From an uncultured Hyphomonadaceae bacterium (lineage in GTDB: Bacteria; Pseudomonadota; Alphaproteobacteria; Caulobacterales; Hyphomonadaceae): a DNA stretch of 64,000 bases. The position numbers and the translations under genes are program-made. How positions within the stretch are numbered: position 1 is the stretch's first letter; each line of letters opens with the position of its first letter. The stretch covers positions 248,001 through 312,000 of the forward strand of contig CALKFG010000002.1 of NCBI GenBank assembly GCA_938084575.1. The letters are read 5' to 3'. Positions 45,876 to 55,455 of this stretch are shown here, piece by piece. Under the pieces are notes generated by a model, which saw only the letters and a list, made by a program, of their open reading frames with translations, did no database searches and was not told the DNA's origin.

Positions 45876-47192
45876 TTGACCAAATTTATCGATCTTGACC
45901 TGCATAATCAGGTCCTGAAGGCCGTGACCTCTGAGGGTTATGAAACCCCGACCCCGATCCAAGTTCAGGCTATTCCCCACCTGCTGAAAGGCCGCGACCT
46001 GCTCGGTATCGCCCAGACAGGCACCGGCAAAACGGCCGCCTTTGCCTTGCCGAGCCTCAATCACTTACTGGAAAATCCCGCCCCGCGGAAACCTAAGCAA
46101 AGCCGGGTTCTGGTTCTTGCCCCGACCCGGGAGCTGGCCCTGCAAATCGCTGACAGTTTCCGCATCTATGCCCGGTTCATGGACTGCACCGTCGAAACGG
46201 TGTTTGGCGGGGTCAAAATCAACGGCCAGATTCGCGCCCTGCAGAAGGGCACACACGTCCTCGTGGCCACGCCCGGGCGCCTGCTCGACCTGATACAGCA
46301 AAAGGCCGTCCATCTTGATACGGTTGATATTCTGATCCTCGACGAAGCCGACCAGATGCTGGACCTTGGGTTCATCAATGACCTGCGTAAGATCATCGCC
46401 ACCCTGCCGGCCAAACGCCAGACCCTGCTGTTCTCGGCAACAATGCCAAAGCAAATTGTCGACCTGAGTGCCCGTTTCCTGAATGATCCTGTCAAAGTTT
46501 CAGTCACTCCGCAAAGCACCACTGCTGAACGGGTCAATCAGGGCGTGCTCCATGTCCCCAATGGCGAAAAAATGCGGGTCCTCGCCGCCCTGCTCAAAGA
46601 TGACAGCATCGATCGTGCGCTGGTTTTCACCCGGACCAAGCACAATGCGGACAAAGTCGTACGCAAGCTACTGGCCAGCGGCGTCGATGCTCAGGCCATC
46701 CACGGCAATAAATCCCAATCTCAGCGGGTCCGTACTCTGGATGCCTTTCGTCAGGGCCAGTGCAAGGTCCTGATCGCGACCGACATCGCGGCCCGCGGCA
46801 TTGATGTCGACGGGGTCAGCCATGTCATCAACTTCGAAATGCCCAACGTGGCGGAACAATATGTGCACCGGATCGGTCGAACTGCCCGCGCGGGCAATTC
46901 CGGACTGGCCGTGTCACTCGTGGCCGAAGATGAACTTTATTACCTTCGCGATATTGAAAAGCTGACCCAGATTGACATTGAAATTCTCGATGCACCCGAA
47001 GGTTGCGAGAGTGTCATCCTGCCGACGCCCGACCGATCGATCCGGCCCCGCAAGCCGGTCAAACAAAACGGAGGGCGGCAACGGTCTGCGTCCTCTTCGT
47101 CATCGGCATCCGATCGGAAAAGCAGCGCGCAAAAGCGCAACCGTCCCCGGCACCGCAAAGGTTCACCCCACGGGGCGAGAACGCCCGCCTGA
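45876..47192 (+). CDS. DEAD-box RNA helicase, RhlE-like
   Basis: ATP-dependent RNA-unwinding protein of 438 residues, probably acting in ribosome assembly, cold adaptation or RNA decay. Motifs in order: Q motif (GYETPTPIQVQAIP), I AQTGTGKT, Ia PTRELALQI, Ib TPGRLLD, II LDEADQML, III FSATM, IV ALVFTRTKHNAD, V ATDIAARGIDV and VI HRIGRTARAG. The last ~60 residues are a basic, Ser/Arg-rich tail (RSASSSSSASDRKSSAQKR). No in-frame ATG occurs upstream before a stop, so TTG 45876 is the start; its ribosome-binding site is weak, which suggests low or regulated translation. Confidence 0.93.
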   Translation: MTKFIDLDLHNQVLKAVTSEGYETPTPIQVQAIPHLLKGRDLLGIAQTGTGKTAAFALPSLNHLLENPAPRKPKQSRVLVLAPTRELALQIADSFRIYARFMDCTVETVFGGVKINGQIRALQKGTHVLVATPGRLLDLIQQKAVHLDTVDILILDEADQMLDLGFINDLRKIIATLPAKRQTLLFSATMPKQIVDLSARFLNDPVKVSVTPQSTTAERVNQGVLHVPNGEKMRVLAALLKDDSIDRALVFTRTKHNADKVVRKLLASGVDAQAIHGNKSQSQRVRTLDAFRQGQCKVLIATDIAARGIDVDGVSHVINFEMPNVAEQYVHRIGRTARAGNSGLAVSLVAEDELYYLRDIEKLTQIDIEILDAPEGCESVILPTPDRSIRPRKPVKQNGGRQRSASSSSSASDRKSSAQKRNRPRHRKGSPHGARTPA

Positions 47193-47212
47193 GGCGTCTC
47201 TCGATTTGTCCG

Positions 47213-48007
47213 TCAGGCCAGAGTCCGGGTCCGTCTGGTCCCGGGCTCAGGCGGTGTTTCCGGCGGACCGGCAAAACACTGCGCCTTGCTCATCCAGTCG
47301 GCGGCTATCGGCCCACTTAGTCTGAGCTGCGTATCAGCTATATTGCGGGTCTGGGTCACGACCTGACAAAATTGCTCGGCCAGCCCGGTGATCCGATCTC
47401 CCCCGTTTTCTTCGCCATAGGTCCAGACGGCGCCGGATGGCGCGGTCAATTTCAAACAGGGCATCGGCCCCGGCGGTGTCTCGCCACGTGTTTTATACGT
47501 CCAGCTATAGGTGTTGACCCCCAGCACAACGATGTTGGCGATGCGGTCCTGATTTTGCCGGACTTCTCCAAGGTGGTCATACACTTCCTGACCATGGGCC
47601 CAGGTTTCCATCAGGCGCGCCGTAATCGAGGATCTGGCACTCATGTCCGGGCCGGCCCATTTTAGCCGTTGCTTCGGATCCGCCTCTGCATAGACCTGCG
47701 CCGCCGTCTCATAACCGGCTTTCCATGTCTCCAGCAGGGCGGCGCCGGACAGCCCTTCCAGATACGCATTTTCGAACCCGCGCATGCCAGCCTTGTGCGC
47801 CATGACCCGGCTCAGCAAATCGACCAGGCGTGCTTCATCCGTGACCTGCGAGACGGCCATCATATTCCAGAAATGCAGGTGCTGGAGAACGGCATTGATG
47901 GTCCAGGTCTTGAACTGTGTTGGCTGGTCGAATTCAGACGCATCCGCCGCCGATAACAGGGCGTACAGGGCTGCGCTCTCAGCCCGGAAATCTTCAGCTT
48001 GTTCCAT
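47213..48007 (-). CDS. DinB / maleylpyruvate-isomerase-like metal-binding protein (TIGR03084-type)
   Basis: A 264-residue protein of the family related to mycothiol-dependent maleylpyruvate isomerase and DinB. The likely metal ligands are His43 or His45 (LQHLHFW) and His138 with His145 (METWAHGQEVYDHLG) in a four-helix arrangement, followed by a C-terminal domain (LKLTAPSGAVWTYGEENGGD). It is the last gene of the six-gene leftward operon, five bases after the nitronate monooxygenase-like gene. Relatives use thiol cofactors such as mycothiol, which Proteobacteria do not make, so the cofactor and reaction are open. A thiol- or metal-dependent isomerase or lyase of a CoA-ester intermediate is an inference. 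Confidence 0.7.
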   Translation of the reverse strand: MEQAEDFRAESAALYALLSAADASEFDQPTQFKTWTINAVLQHLHFWNMMAVSQVTDEARLVDLLSRVMAHKAGMRGFENAYLEGLSGAALLETWKAGYETAAQVYAEADPKQRLKWAGPDMSARSSITARLMETWAHGQEVYDHLGEVRQNQDRIANIVVLGVNTYSWTYKTRGETPPGPMPCLKLTAPSGAVWTYGEENGGDRITGLAEQFCQVVTQTRNIADTQLRLSGPIAADWMSKAQCFAGPPETPPEPGTRRTRTLA

Positions 48008-48012
48008 GTTGC

Positions 48013-49158
48013 CTACTCCTGAATGGTCGACATCAACCGTTCATAGGCGGCGAGATAATCTTCCTTGAACTGTTGCACGACCTGTCCGGATGTCATCGGC
48101 TGGTTCATCAACCCGACGCCTTGCCCAACCCAATAGGTCGAGAGTTTCTTGGCGCCCTCATGCCCGGCCTGTGCCAGCTTGTCGATATGGCGAAGGGCGG
48201 GCTCGGTGACCATCGACTGCAACGGCATGGGCAGGGGCTGCGGCGCATCGCTTCCGGTCCAGGCGTCGGTCCATGGAGAGCGCAGCTGGCGTGTTGGCTT
48301 GCCGGTGCGGGATTTTGACCGGACCGTATCCCGGGAGCTGGCTTCGAGCATCTTCTCCTTGACCACGGGATTGGTCTCCGCTTCCGCCGTGGTCAGCCAG
48401 ACAGACCCGCACCAGGCCCCGTCCGCACCCATGGCCATGGCCGCAGCCATCTGTTCACCGGTCGTTATCCCGCCGGCGGCAAGTATCGCCGTGTCTGCCC
48501 CCATATCGCGCACCGCGCGAGCCACTTCCGGCACCAGGACGATGGTGGCAACATCGCCACAATGACCGCCCGCTTCGCCGCCGGCGACAACAAGCACATC
48601 CACACCGGCCGTCACCTGATTGACCGCGTGCTCCTTGGCACCAACCAGCGCACCGGTCGCCACGCCATGCATCTTTGCCATATCCATCATCACCTTGGGC
48701 GGCACCCCGAGCGCATTGACGATCAGCTTGATGGGATACTGGAAGGCCACTTCCAGGGACGACGCCGCGCCTTCGGCGGTCATATTGATCATGTTGCTGG
48801 CCGACGCCTGGCGCCCTTCCTCAAGGTCGACCTCGGGAATGTCATACTCCTTCAACAGCTTATCGACGAAGTCTGTGTGCTGCTCCGGAACCATGCTGCG
48901 CAAACGTCCGGGGTCGTAGGGCTCCCCCTTGCCGGCAATGCTGTTGGGCACAATCAGATCGACGCCAAACGGCTTGCCGTCAATATGGTCCATGATCCAG
49001 TCAAGTTCCTCCTTCAGCCGGTGCGGCGGCAGGTTGACGGCACCAAACACCCCCATGCCCCCGGCCTTCGACACGGCCACCACAACATCCCGGCAGTGGG
49101 AGAACGCCAAGAGCGGGAACTCAATGTCGAGCATGTCGCAAATCTTTGAATTCATCAT
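48013..49158 (-). CDS. Nitronate monooxygenase-family FMN protein
   Basis: A 381-residue TIM-barrel flavoprotein of the 2-nitropropane dioxygenase family. Features: an N-terminal PLLAFSHCRDVVVAVSKAGG, the FMN-phosphate and catalytic His loop GGEAGGHCGDVATIVLVPEV, and ILAAGGITTGEQMAAAMAMG followed by GADGAWCGSVWL. Two adjacent ATGs (49158, 49155) follow GGAGAT. It lies four bases after the biotin carboxylase gene, so a role in the same pathway, for example an FMN-dependent oxidation or reduction of an acyl-CoA intermediate, is more likely than nitronate detoxification; that is inference. Confidence 0.8.
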   Translation of the reverse strand: MMNSKICDMLDIEFPLLAFSHCRDVVVAVSKAGGMGVFGAVNLPPHRLKEELDWIMDHIDGKPFGVDLIVPNSIAGKGEPYDPGRLRSMVPEQHTDFVDKLLKEYDIPEVDLEEGRQASASNMINMTAEGAASSLEVAFQYPIKLIVNALGVPPKVMMDMAKMHGVATGALVGAKEHAVNQVTAGVDVLVVAGGEAGGHCGDVATIVLVPEVARAVRDMGADTAILAAGGITTGEQMAAAMAMGADGAWCGSVWLTTAEAETNPVVKEKMLEASSRDTVRSKSRTGKPTRQLRSPWTDAWTGSDAPQPLPMPLQSMVTEPALRHIDKLAQAGHEGAKKLSTYWVGQGVGLMNQPMTSGQVVQQFKEDYLAAYERLMSTIQE

Positions 49159-49162
49159 GGTC

Positions 49163-51160
49163 TCAATCTCCATCTTCCGGTTCAATTTCGAGGATCAGAT
49201 CATTTGCGGCCAGTTGTACACCCGGTGACGCAGCGACAAGGGCAATTTTCCCGTCCGCACCCGCAACAATTTCATGCTGCATCTTCATGGCTTCCAGCAC
49301 CCCGAGCACATCCCCCTTGCTGACCCGGTCTCCGGCACCAAAAGCGAGGCTGAGCAGCTTGCCGTGCATGGGCGCGGTAACCAGGCCGGTACTGCCCCCC
49401 TCCTTCGGGGGCATCACAGCCTGTGACAGGTTCTGAAGGGTGAGCGTGCGGGCTTGTGTCGCGACAAAAAGGTGCCCGTCGGAGGTGCGGTGAAAGGCCA
49501 GCCGCTGCCGGCATCCGTCCACAATTAACGAGGCGTCCGGTCCACAAATGTCGACCTTTTCAGCCAGGCGTGTATGGTCGGAAAACAGGAGCCGGACCTT
49601 GCCCTGCCCCTCGGTCCGTGCCGTCACGACGACATCAGCATCGCCCTGCTTGTAAACAGCAGAGCTCTCCAGATCCCCCGCACTTCCCCAGTCGACCAGT
49701 TCGGAATCGACATGTATTGCGGACTCAAGCGCCTCCCGCCGCACTTGAAAATGGTCCAGAGCGAAGACCGCGGCGAGGTCGGTCGGTGTCGCCGGCGCCG
49801 GAGCATAGCCGGACTCGCCATAGGCATCTTGTATGAACGCCGTTGTCGCCGCTCCGGCAATGAAATCCGCCTGTGTCAGCGCATCAATGAGAAAATCCCG
49901 ATTGGTCTGAGGGCCAAACAAAGCGGTATCCTGCAGGGCCCGGACCAGACGCCGGCGCGCATCTTCCCGTGTCGGGCCGTGCGCAATGATCTTGGCCAGC
50001 ATGGCGTCATAGAACGGCGAAACAATGCCACCGGTTTCAATTCCGTCATCTACCCGGATACCCGGTCCAGCAGGGGGGTGCCACAAAACCACAGGCCCGG
50101 TTGACGGCAAGAAATTCCGGGTCGGGTCCTCGGCATAAAGACGCACCTCTATGGCATGGCCGCTGAGGCGGACCTCGTCCTGCGTCAGGGGAAGGGCATC
50201 CCCCTGCGCCACGGCAATCTGCCAGGCGACAAGGTCCTGGCCGAGAACTTCTTCTGTCACCGGATGTTCCACCTGCAGGCGGGTGTTCATTTCAAGGAAG
50301 TAGAACCTGCCATCCGCATCGAGCAGGAACTCAACGGTTCCGGCGCCGACATAGTTCACCGCCCGTGCGGCCTCGACCGCCGCCGCGCCCATCTCTGCCC
50401 GCAAGCCCTCAGTCATCACGGGGCAAGGCGCCTCCTCAATCACCTTCTGGTGCCGCCGCTGGATGGAACAATCGCGTTCACCAAGATGGATGATATGGCC
50501 TTGCTGGTCGGCGAACACCTGCACCTCGACATGACGTGGCCGGTCAACCGCTTTTTCCATCAGGAGATCGCCATTGCCAAAGGCATTGGCCGCTTCCGAA
50601 CTGGCCAGCCGGATAGCCGTTTCCAGATCGCTCTCACGCGCCACCCGCCGCATCCCGCGGCCACCTCCGCCGGCAACAGCTTTCAGCATCACCGGATAAC
50701 CGATGCGCGCGGCTTCGGCGCGCAGCGTCGCAATGTCATTGTCTGGCCCCTGATATCCCGCGATGCATGGAACGCCAGCCTCGATCATTCTTGCCTTGGC
50801 CTTCGCTTTATCACCCATAAGCGTGATCGCGGTTGGCGGCGGACCGATAAAGACCAGACCGGCGGCATGACAGGCGGCGGCAAATCCGGCATTTTCCGAC
50901 AGGAAACCGTATCCCGGATGAATGGCATCTGCGCCACTGGCTCTGGCCGCGTCGAGCAGGGCCTGCATGTTGAGATAGGACTCCGTGACAGGGGCCGGAC
51001 CAATACAGATCGCCTCATCCGCCAGACCCACATGCGGCGCACCGGCATCGGCCTCGGAATATACAGCCACGCTCCGCAGGCCGAGGTTTCGTGCCGTACG
51101 CAGAATACGACATGCGATTTCGCCGCGATTGGCGACCAGCAGGGTTGTGATGTGGGTCAT
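49163..51160 (-). CDS. Acyl-CoA carboxylase biotin-containing alpha subunit (geranyl-/methylcrotonyl-CoA type)
   Basis: Carboxylates its own biotin with bicarbonate and ATP, then passes CO2 to the beta subunit. The 665-residue protein contains biotin carboxylase (LLVANRGEIACRILRTARNL, KAVAGGGGRGMR, EMNTRLQVEHPVTE), a linker and a biotinyl domain with biotin Lys626 in EAMKMQ. The single-chain layout matches AtuF and LiuD. The start overlaps the crotonase gene by four bases (ATGA). With the beta subunit at 51988-53607 and the AtuA-like protein upstream, geranyl-CoA carboxylase is favoured over methylcrotonyl-CoA carboxylase; sequence alone cannot settle the substrate. Confidence 0.88.
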   Translation of the reverse strand: MTHITTLLVANRGEIACRILRTARNLGLRSVAVYSEADAGAPHVGLADEAICIGPAPVTESYLNMQALLDAARASGADAIHPGYGFLSENAGFAAACHAAGLVFIGPPPTAITLMGDKAKAKARMIEAGVPCIAGYQGPDNDIATLRAEAARIGYPVMLKAVAGGGGRGMRRVARESDLETAIRLASSEAANAFGNGDLLMEKAVDRPRHVEVQVFADQQGHIIHLGERDCSIQRRHQKVIEEAPCPVMTEGLRAEMGAAAVEAARAVNYVGAGTVEFLLDADGRFYFLEMNTRLQVEHPVTEEVLGQDLVAWQIAVAQGDALPLTQDEVRLSGHAIEVRLYAEDPTRNFLPSTGPVVLWHPPAGPGIRVDDGIETGGIVSPFYDAMLAKIIAHGPTREDARRRLVRALQDTALFGPQTNRDFLIDALTQADFIAGAATTAFIQDAYGESGYAPAPATPTDLAAVFALDHFQVRREALESAIHVDSELVDWGSAGDLESSAVYKQGDADVVVTARTEGQGKVRLLFSDHTRLAEKVDICGPDASLIVDGCRQRLAFHRTSDGHLFVATQARTLTLQNLSQAVMPPKEGGSTGLVTAPMHGKLLSLAFGAGDRVSKGDVLGVLEAMKMQHEIVAGADGKIALVAASPGVQLAANDLILEIEPEDGD

Positions 51161-51978
51161 GGCTGCCTCGCCCAGTTTGGTTTGCGTTTTTCAACGAAGG
51201 ACGCGACCCCCTCCCGGCCTTCCTCCGAGGTCAGGCGCCCGGCAAAATTCTCCGCCGCGGCCTGAACCTGACTGGATCTGTCCAGCTGTGGCAGGGCCAG
51301 AATCAGCGCTTTAATGTCCGCAACCGCCCCTGGCGCGCAGGCCAAAACCTGTTTGCGAATCTGGACCTCACACGCTGCAATTTCCTCAGCCGTATCCGCC
51401 AGGAAATCCGCAAAACCCAGCCCTCCAGCCTCGCTGCCATCGAAACGGGCTGCCGTCAGCATCAGGCGCCGCGCCGTTGCAAAACCCAGTTTTTGAATAA
51501 CAAAAGGCGAAATCTGCGCCGGTGTCAGCCCGATCGCAGTCTCGGTCATCGCGAACCGGGCCGCGCGTGTGCAGATGACCAGGTCGGCACAGCAGGCCAG
51601 GCCAAAGCCGCCCGCCATCGCCGCCCCCTCGACAACCGCGATCACCACTTGGGGCATCGTGTTGACCAGATCGAACATCCCGGCCCCGCGAATCGACATG
51701 GCGACGACATCCTCAAACGAGTCGCGCGCCGTGTCGGTTCCGGACTGGCCCCGGCTGAAGGCCTTCAAATCGCCCCCGGCACAGAATATCCCGCCGCGCC
51801 CCCTGAGCGTAATGCCACGAACAGCTCGATCCTGACGGACAGCCTCGAGCGTGGCGACCAGATCGGCGGTAAGTTCAGCGGTCAGCGCATTGCGACTGTC
51901 CGGCTGGTTGAACCAGATCGTCAGCCAGCCATTTTCGAGCTCCAGATCAAGCGCGGTGACATGCGGCAAATTTGTCAT
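51157..51978 (-). CDS. Enoyl-CoA hydratase/isomerase family protein (AtuE-like position)
   Basis: A 273-residue crotonase. The oxyanion motif GIFCAGGDLKAFS and the region AAMAGGFGLACCADL are present; Gly126 replaces the first catalytic Glu of classical hydratases, while the second (Glu146 in MTETAIGL) is kept. This pattern fits specialised members that hydrate carboxylated glutaconyl-type CoA esters or catalyse another reaction. Its place between the two carboxylase subunits matches isohexenylglutaconyl-CoA hydratase (AtuE) in Pseudomonas. The start follows the carboxyltransferase stop by nine bases. Confidence 0.82.
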   Translation of the reverse strand: MTNLPHVTALDLELENGWLTIWFNQPDSRNALTAELTADLVATLEAVRQDRAVRGITLRGRGGIFCAGGDLKAFSRGQSGTDTARDSFEDVVAMSIRGAGMFDLVNTMPQVVIAVVEGAAMAGGFGLACCADLVICTRAARFAMTETAIGLTPAQISPFVIQKLGFATARRLMLTAARFDGSEAGGLGFADFLADTAEEIAACEVQIRKQVLACAPGAVADIKALILALPQLDRSSQVQAAAENFAGRLTSEEGREGVASFVEKRKPNWARQP

Positions 51979-51987
51979 GGATACCCC

Positions 51988-53607
51988 CTAAAGCCTTGAA
52001 ATACCGAAGGAGTTTTTACGGGTCTCGCGGTGCCGGGATTCCCAGACCGTGGCCAGCAGGAAGCCCAGCGTGCGCCGGCTGTCGCGCGGATCAATCATGC
52101 CGTCATCCATGTCATGGCCAGAGGTGTAGAACCCCGAGGACTGGCCATCAAACAGGGCCGTCAGATGGGCCTCCTGCCTGGCCAGGGCGTCGCGGTCGGC
52201 CGTCTTCCCCGCCGCCGCCGCAGCGCCCTCGGCGACGATGGACATGACGGTGGCCGCCTGCGCGCCCCCCATGACACCGGTTGCGGCATTCGGCCAGCTG
52301 AACAGGAAATCCGGCTCAAACGCCCGTCCGCACATGCCATAATTGCCGGCACCGAAACTCGCCCCGGTCATCAGCGTGATGCGCGGCACTTCGATGTTCG
52401 TGACCGCCTGAATCATCTTTGATCCATGCTTGATCATGCCCCGCTGCTCATAGGCTTTGCCGACCATGTATCCGGTCGTGTTCTGAAGAAAGATGACCGG
52501 CGTATCCGACTGATCCATGAGCTGCAGAAATTGCGTGGTCTTGGTCGCGCCATCGGGGTCGATGGGACCATTATTGCCGACCAGCCCGCACCGGAACCCC
52601 ATGATGGAGGCCTGGACACAAACCGTTGACACCCCGTAGCGCGGCTTGAAATCCGCGAAATCAGAGCCATCCACCAGCCGGGCCATCAGCTCCCGCACCT
52701 CATACGGCTTGCGGTAATCGACGGGGACAATGCCGGCGATCTCGTCGGGATCATAGAGCGGGGGCCGGCCCGTGACCCCGGGCTTCGGACAGCGGGTGTT
52801 CCAGCCCAGCCGGTCGACCACTTCCTGCGCCATGATGATCGCCTCGGAATCATTTTCGGCCAGGTATTCCGCGAGGCCAGATATGCTTGCATGCATTTCG
52901 GCACCGCCAAGCTCATCCTCGCTGGCGATCTCTCCCGTCGCCGCCTTCAGCAAGGGCGGCCCGGCCAGAAACGCCTTGCCCCGGCCGCGCACGGCCACGA
53001 CATAATCACTCATTCCCGGCATGTAGGCGCCGCCAGCCGTTGAGGATCCATGCAGGATGGAAATGACCGGGATGCCCGCCTTGGACAACTTCGCCTGGCC
53101 GGCAAACAGCCCGCCACCGCGGGAAAATCCCTCCACGGTATAATTAATCAGGTCGCCCCCGGCGCTTTCGACAAGATGGACATAAGGCAGCTTCTGCTGC
53201 AGCGCGATCTCTTCCGAGCGCATGATTTTGTAGCCCGTCGACCCCGTCATGGCGCCGGCCATGATGCCGCTATCATCAACCACGATCATGCAGCGCACGC
53301 CCCTGATAAAGCCGATGCCGCAAATCACCGTCGACCCGGGCAGAGAGTCCGGCTCGGGACGGCCATCCGACAGATAGCCCGACAGGTTGCCAATGGTCAG
53401 GAACGGCATGCCGGGATCAAGCAGACGCGACAGCCTTGTGCGGGGCGTCAGCTGTCCACGTGCCTCAAACCGCGCCCGCCGCGTCTCTGACAGGGCTGCC
53501 GTCCGGCCATTCAGCGCCGTCAGCCGTTCGATCAAGCCCAGCATATCGGCACGGTTCTGGCGAAACGCCTCGGACCCGGTTTGAATTCGAGAGGAAAACA
53601 CAGCCAT
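51988..53607 (-). CDS. Acyl-CoA carboxylase carboxyltransferase beta subunit (AtuC/LiuB type)
   Basis: Transfers CO2 from biotin to an acyl-CoA. The 539-residue protein has two crotonase-fold halves with oxyanion Gly-Gly motifs: GGGLFAGQAKLSKAGIPVIS plus GSSTAGGAYMPGMSDYVV in the first, and NTTGYMVGKAYEQRGMIKHG plus GASFGAGNYGMCGRAF in the second. The second half is typical of MCC and GCC beta subunits. ATG 53607 overlaps the AtuA-like stop codon by one base (TGATG), so translation is coupled. It pairs with the biotin subunit at 49163-51160. Confidence 0.9.
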   Translation of the reverse strand: MAVFSSRIQTGSEAFRQNRADMLGLIERLTALNGRTAALSETRRARFEARGQLTPRTRLSRLLDPGMPFLTIGNLSGYLSDGRPEPDSLPGSTVICGIGFIRGVRCMIVVDDSGIMAGAMTGSTGYKIMRSEEIALQQKLPYVHLVESAGGDLINYTVEGFSRGGGLFAGQAKLSKAGIPVISILHGSSTAGGAYMPGMSDYVVAVRGRGKAFLAGPPLLKAATGEIASEDELGGAEMHASISGLAEYLAENDSEAIIMAQEVVDRLGWNTRCPKPGVTGRPPLYDPDEIAGIVPVDYRKPYEVRELMARLVDGSDFADFKPRYGVSTVCVQASIMGFRCGLVGNNGPIDPDGATKTTQFLQLMDQSDTPVIFLQNTTGYMVGKAYEQRGMIKHGSKMIQAVTNIEVPRITLMTGASFGAGNYGMCGRAFEPDFLFSWPNAATGVMGGAQAATVMSIVAEGAAAAAGKTADRDALARQEAHLTALFDGQSSGFYTSGHDMDDGMIDPRDSRRTLGFLLATVWESRHRETRKNSFGISRL

Positions 53608-55424
53608 CAGTCAGCCTCCAACAGGTGTTCCGGGATCGAAACCGGGATCTGCAGCACAATCTGGGAATATCCCTTGCCTTGCGGATCATTCCGCAAGGAG
53701 GCAACCCCTCCGCCCCCCAGAACCTGGTCGAGAAGGATGTTCATCGCGCCGGTTCCAGGCAGGTAAAACCGCGCCACATCGCCCTGCAGGAAGTGGGCGA
53801 AACGGGCCCGGATGACGTCATCGCTGAGCGCCGCCCAGATCCAGGGCGCATAGGCTTTGTGGCGCGGCAGGATCCCGATATTCGCCTTATTGCCCTTGTC
53901 GCCGGACCGGGCCCAGGCCAGCCGGATCAGCGGCACCGTGACCCGATCTGTCCCGTCCCTGTCCCCGGCAGCCACGGGAACCGGCGCGGCGCCAGCCGAT
54001 ATGGAGGGCGGCGCCGGCGCGGCTGGCGGGCGGGGCCCGGGCGGAATCTGCCGGTCCCGTCCGGCCATGCTGACGCAGACCCCGACCTGCTGCTTCGGGA
54101 TCAGAAAGGAAAACAGGCTGAGCACCGGCGACGGCTTTGCCCGGGCGCCGGCAAAACCCGACAGGCCGGGGGGCGCAGCCAGACCATGCCCGGACATCTC
54201 CCGCAACAGCAATCCGGCGGCCCGGGCCTGGTCATGCCGGGCCGCGATCTTGACCGCCACTGACCGGGAGTCGGGCGCGACAGCGAAGGCGCCATATTCG
54301 CTCTCATCGCCGATCAGCTCGATCAGGGTTTCGGTGAAGTCCGGCGCGTTGAGGCCACGCAGCCGGGCCCGGGCACGCCGCAGGACACTTTCACCAAAAG
54401 CCCGGGCCTTGGCCGCGGCCGACTCGCCGTAAAAGAAACTGACCGCGCCCGCACGCCAGCCATCTTCCCAGGTCGCGCAGACTTTCAGCGTCTCAGGCGC
54501 CGGCCGGCCCCGGGCACCGCGAACCTCGACCCGGTCCGGCCCGGTCGCCTGCAGCGTGACCCCGGTAAAATCGCAGCAGACATCCGGCAGCCAGTAGGCC
54601 GCCGGATCGCCAATCTCATACAGCATCTGTTCGCCGACGGTGCCGACACTGACCTCGCCCCCCGTTCCGACCGGCTTGGTGCAGGTGAAGCTGCCATCGG
54701 GACGGATCTCCGCGATCGGGTAGCCGACCTCGTCCAGCGTGTCGGCAACCCGGTGCCAATCGGTGAAATTGCCACCCGTTGCCTGCGGGCCACATTCGAG
54801 AATATGCCCGGCCAGACTGCCGCCCGCCAGGCAATCTAACTGGTCCGGCGCCCAGCCGAAGGCATGAATACAGGCGCCCAGCGTTACCGCGCTGTCGACA
54901 CAGCGTCCGGTGATGACAATATCAGCACCATCGGCGAGGGCCGCGGCAATCGGAAAGGCACCCAGATAGGCATTGATGCTGGCCAGCCGCTCCGGATCCG
55001 GAAAGTCCGCCCCGGAGAACATGTCCTGTGGTCCCAGTGCGGCAAGGTCGCCAGCCCGTTCAAGCAGGTCGTCACCGGTAATCACCGCCACTTTGAGGTC
55101 GAGCCCGAGGCGGGCCACCAGGGCCTCCACGGCACGCCCGCAGGCGGCCGGATTGACACCGCCAGCATTCGAAATCACGCGAACGCGCTGGGCCGCAATC
55201 TGCGCCAGATTCGGCGCCAGGACGGCGCTGACGAAATCGGCGGCAAACCCTTTTTCGGAATCCTTTGCCCTTTGGCGCGCCAGGATCGACATGGTGATCT
55301 CGGCCAGATAGTCGAACACGATATAGTCCAGCCCACCTTCGGCGAGGAATTGCGGCACAGCCATGTCGCTTTCGCCCCAGTAGCCACTGGCGCCCCCGAT
55401 GCGGATCTCTGTTGTCCTGGACAC
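53607..55424 (-). CDS. atuA: AtuA-like protein of acyclic terpene utilisation (DUF1446)
   Basis: A 605-residue cytosolic protein of the AtuA/DUF1446 family, whose members sit in terpene-degradation clusters; the exact reaction is not established, though a lyase role after hydration is often suggested. Signatures: IRIGGASGYWGESD at the N terminus, ISNAGGVNPAACGRAVEALV, DIVITGRCVDSAVTLGACIH, LECGPQATGGNFTDW, and a second domain from RLAWARSGDKGNKANIGILP. A Pro/Ala-rich linker (GPRPPAAPAPPSISAGAAPV) joins the two. GTG 55424 has GGGAG seven bases upstream and is first of the leftward operon. The frame is open far upstream but overlaps the divergent gene there. Confidence 0.87.
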   Translation of the reverse strand: MSRTTEIRIGGASGYWGESDMAVPQFLAEGGLDYIVFDYLAEITMSILARQRAKDSEKGFAADFVSAVLAPNLAQIAAQRVRVISNAGGVNPAACGRAVEALVARLGLDLKVAVITGDDLLERAGDLAALGPQDMFSGADFPDPERLASINAYLGAFPIAAALADGADIVITGRCVDSAVTLGACIHAFGWAPDQLDCLAGGSLAGHILECGPQATGGNFTDWHRVADTLDEVGYPIAEIRPDGSFTCTKPVGTGGEVSVGTVGEQMLYEIGDPAAYWLPDVCCDFTGVTLQATGPDRVEVRGARGRPAPETLKVCATWEDGWRAGAVSFFYGESAAAKARAFGESVLRRARARLRGLNAPDFTETLIELIGDESEYGAFAVAPDSRSVAVKIAARHDQARAAGLLLREMSGHGLAAPPGLSGFAGARAKPSPVLSLFSFLIPKQQVGVCVSMAGRDRQIPPGPRPPAAPAPPSISAGAAPVPVAAGDRDGTDRVTVPLIRLAWARSGDKGNKANIGILPRHKAYAPWIWAALSDDVIRARFAHFLQGDVARFYLPGTGAMNILLDQVLGGGGVASLRNDPQGKGYSQIVLQIPVSIPEHLLEAD

Positions 55425-55455
55425 AAACGGTCTCCCGAGCCTGTAATACCGGATC

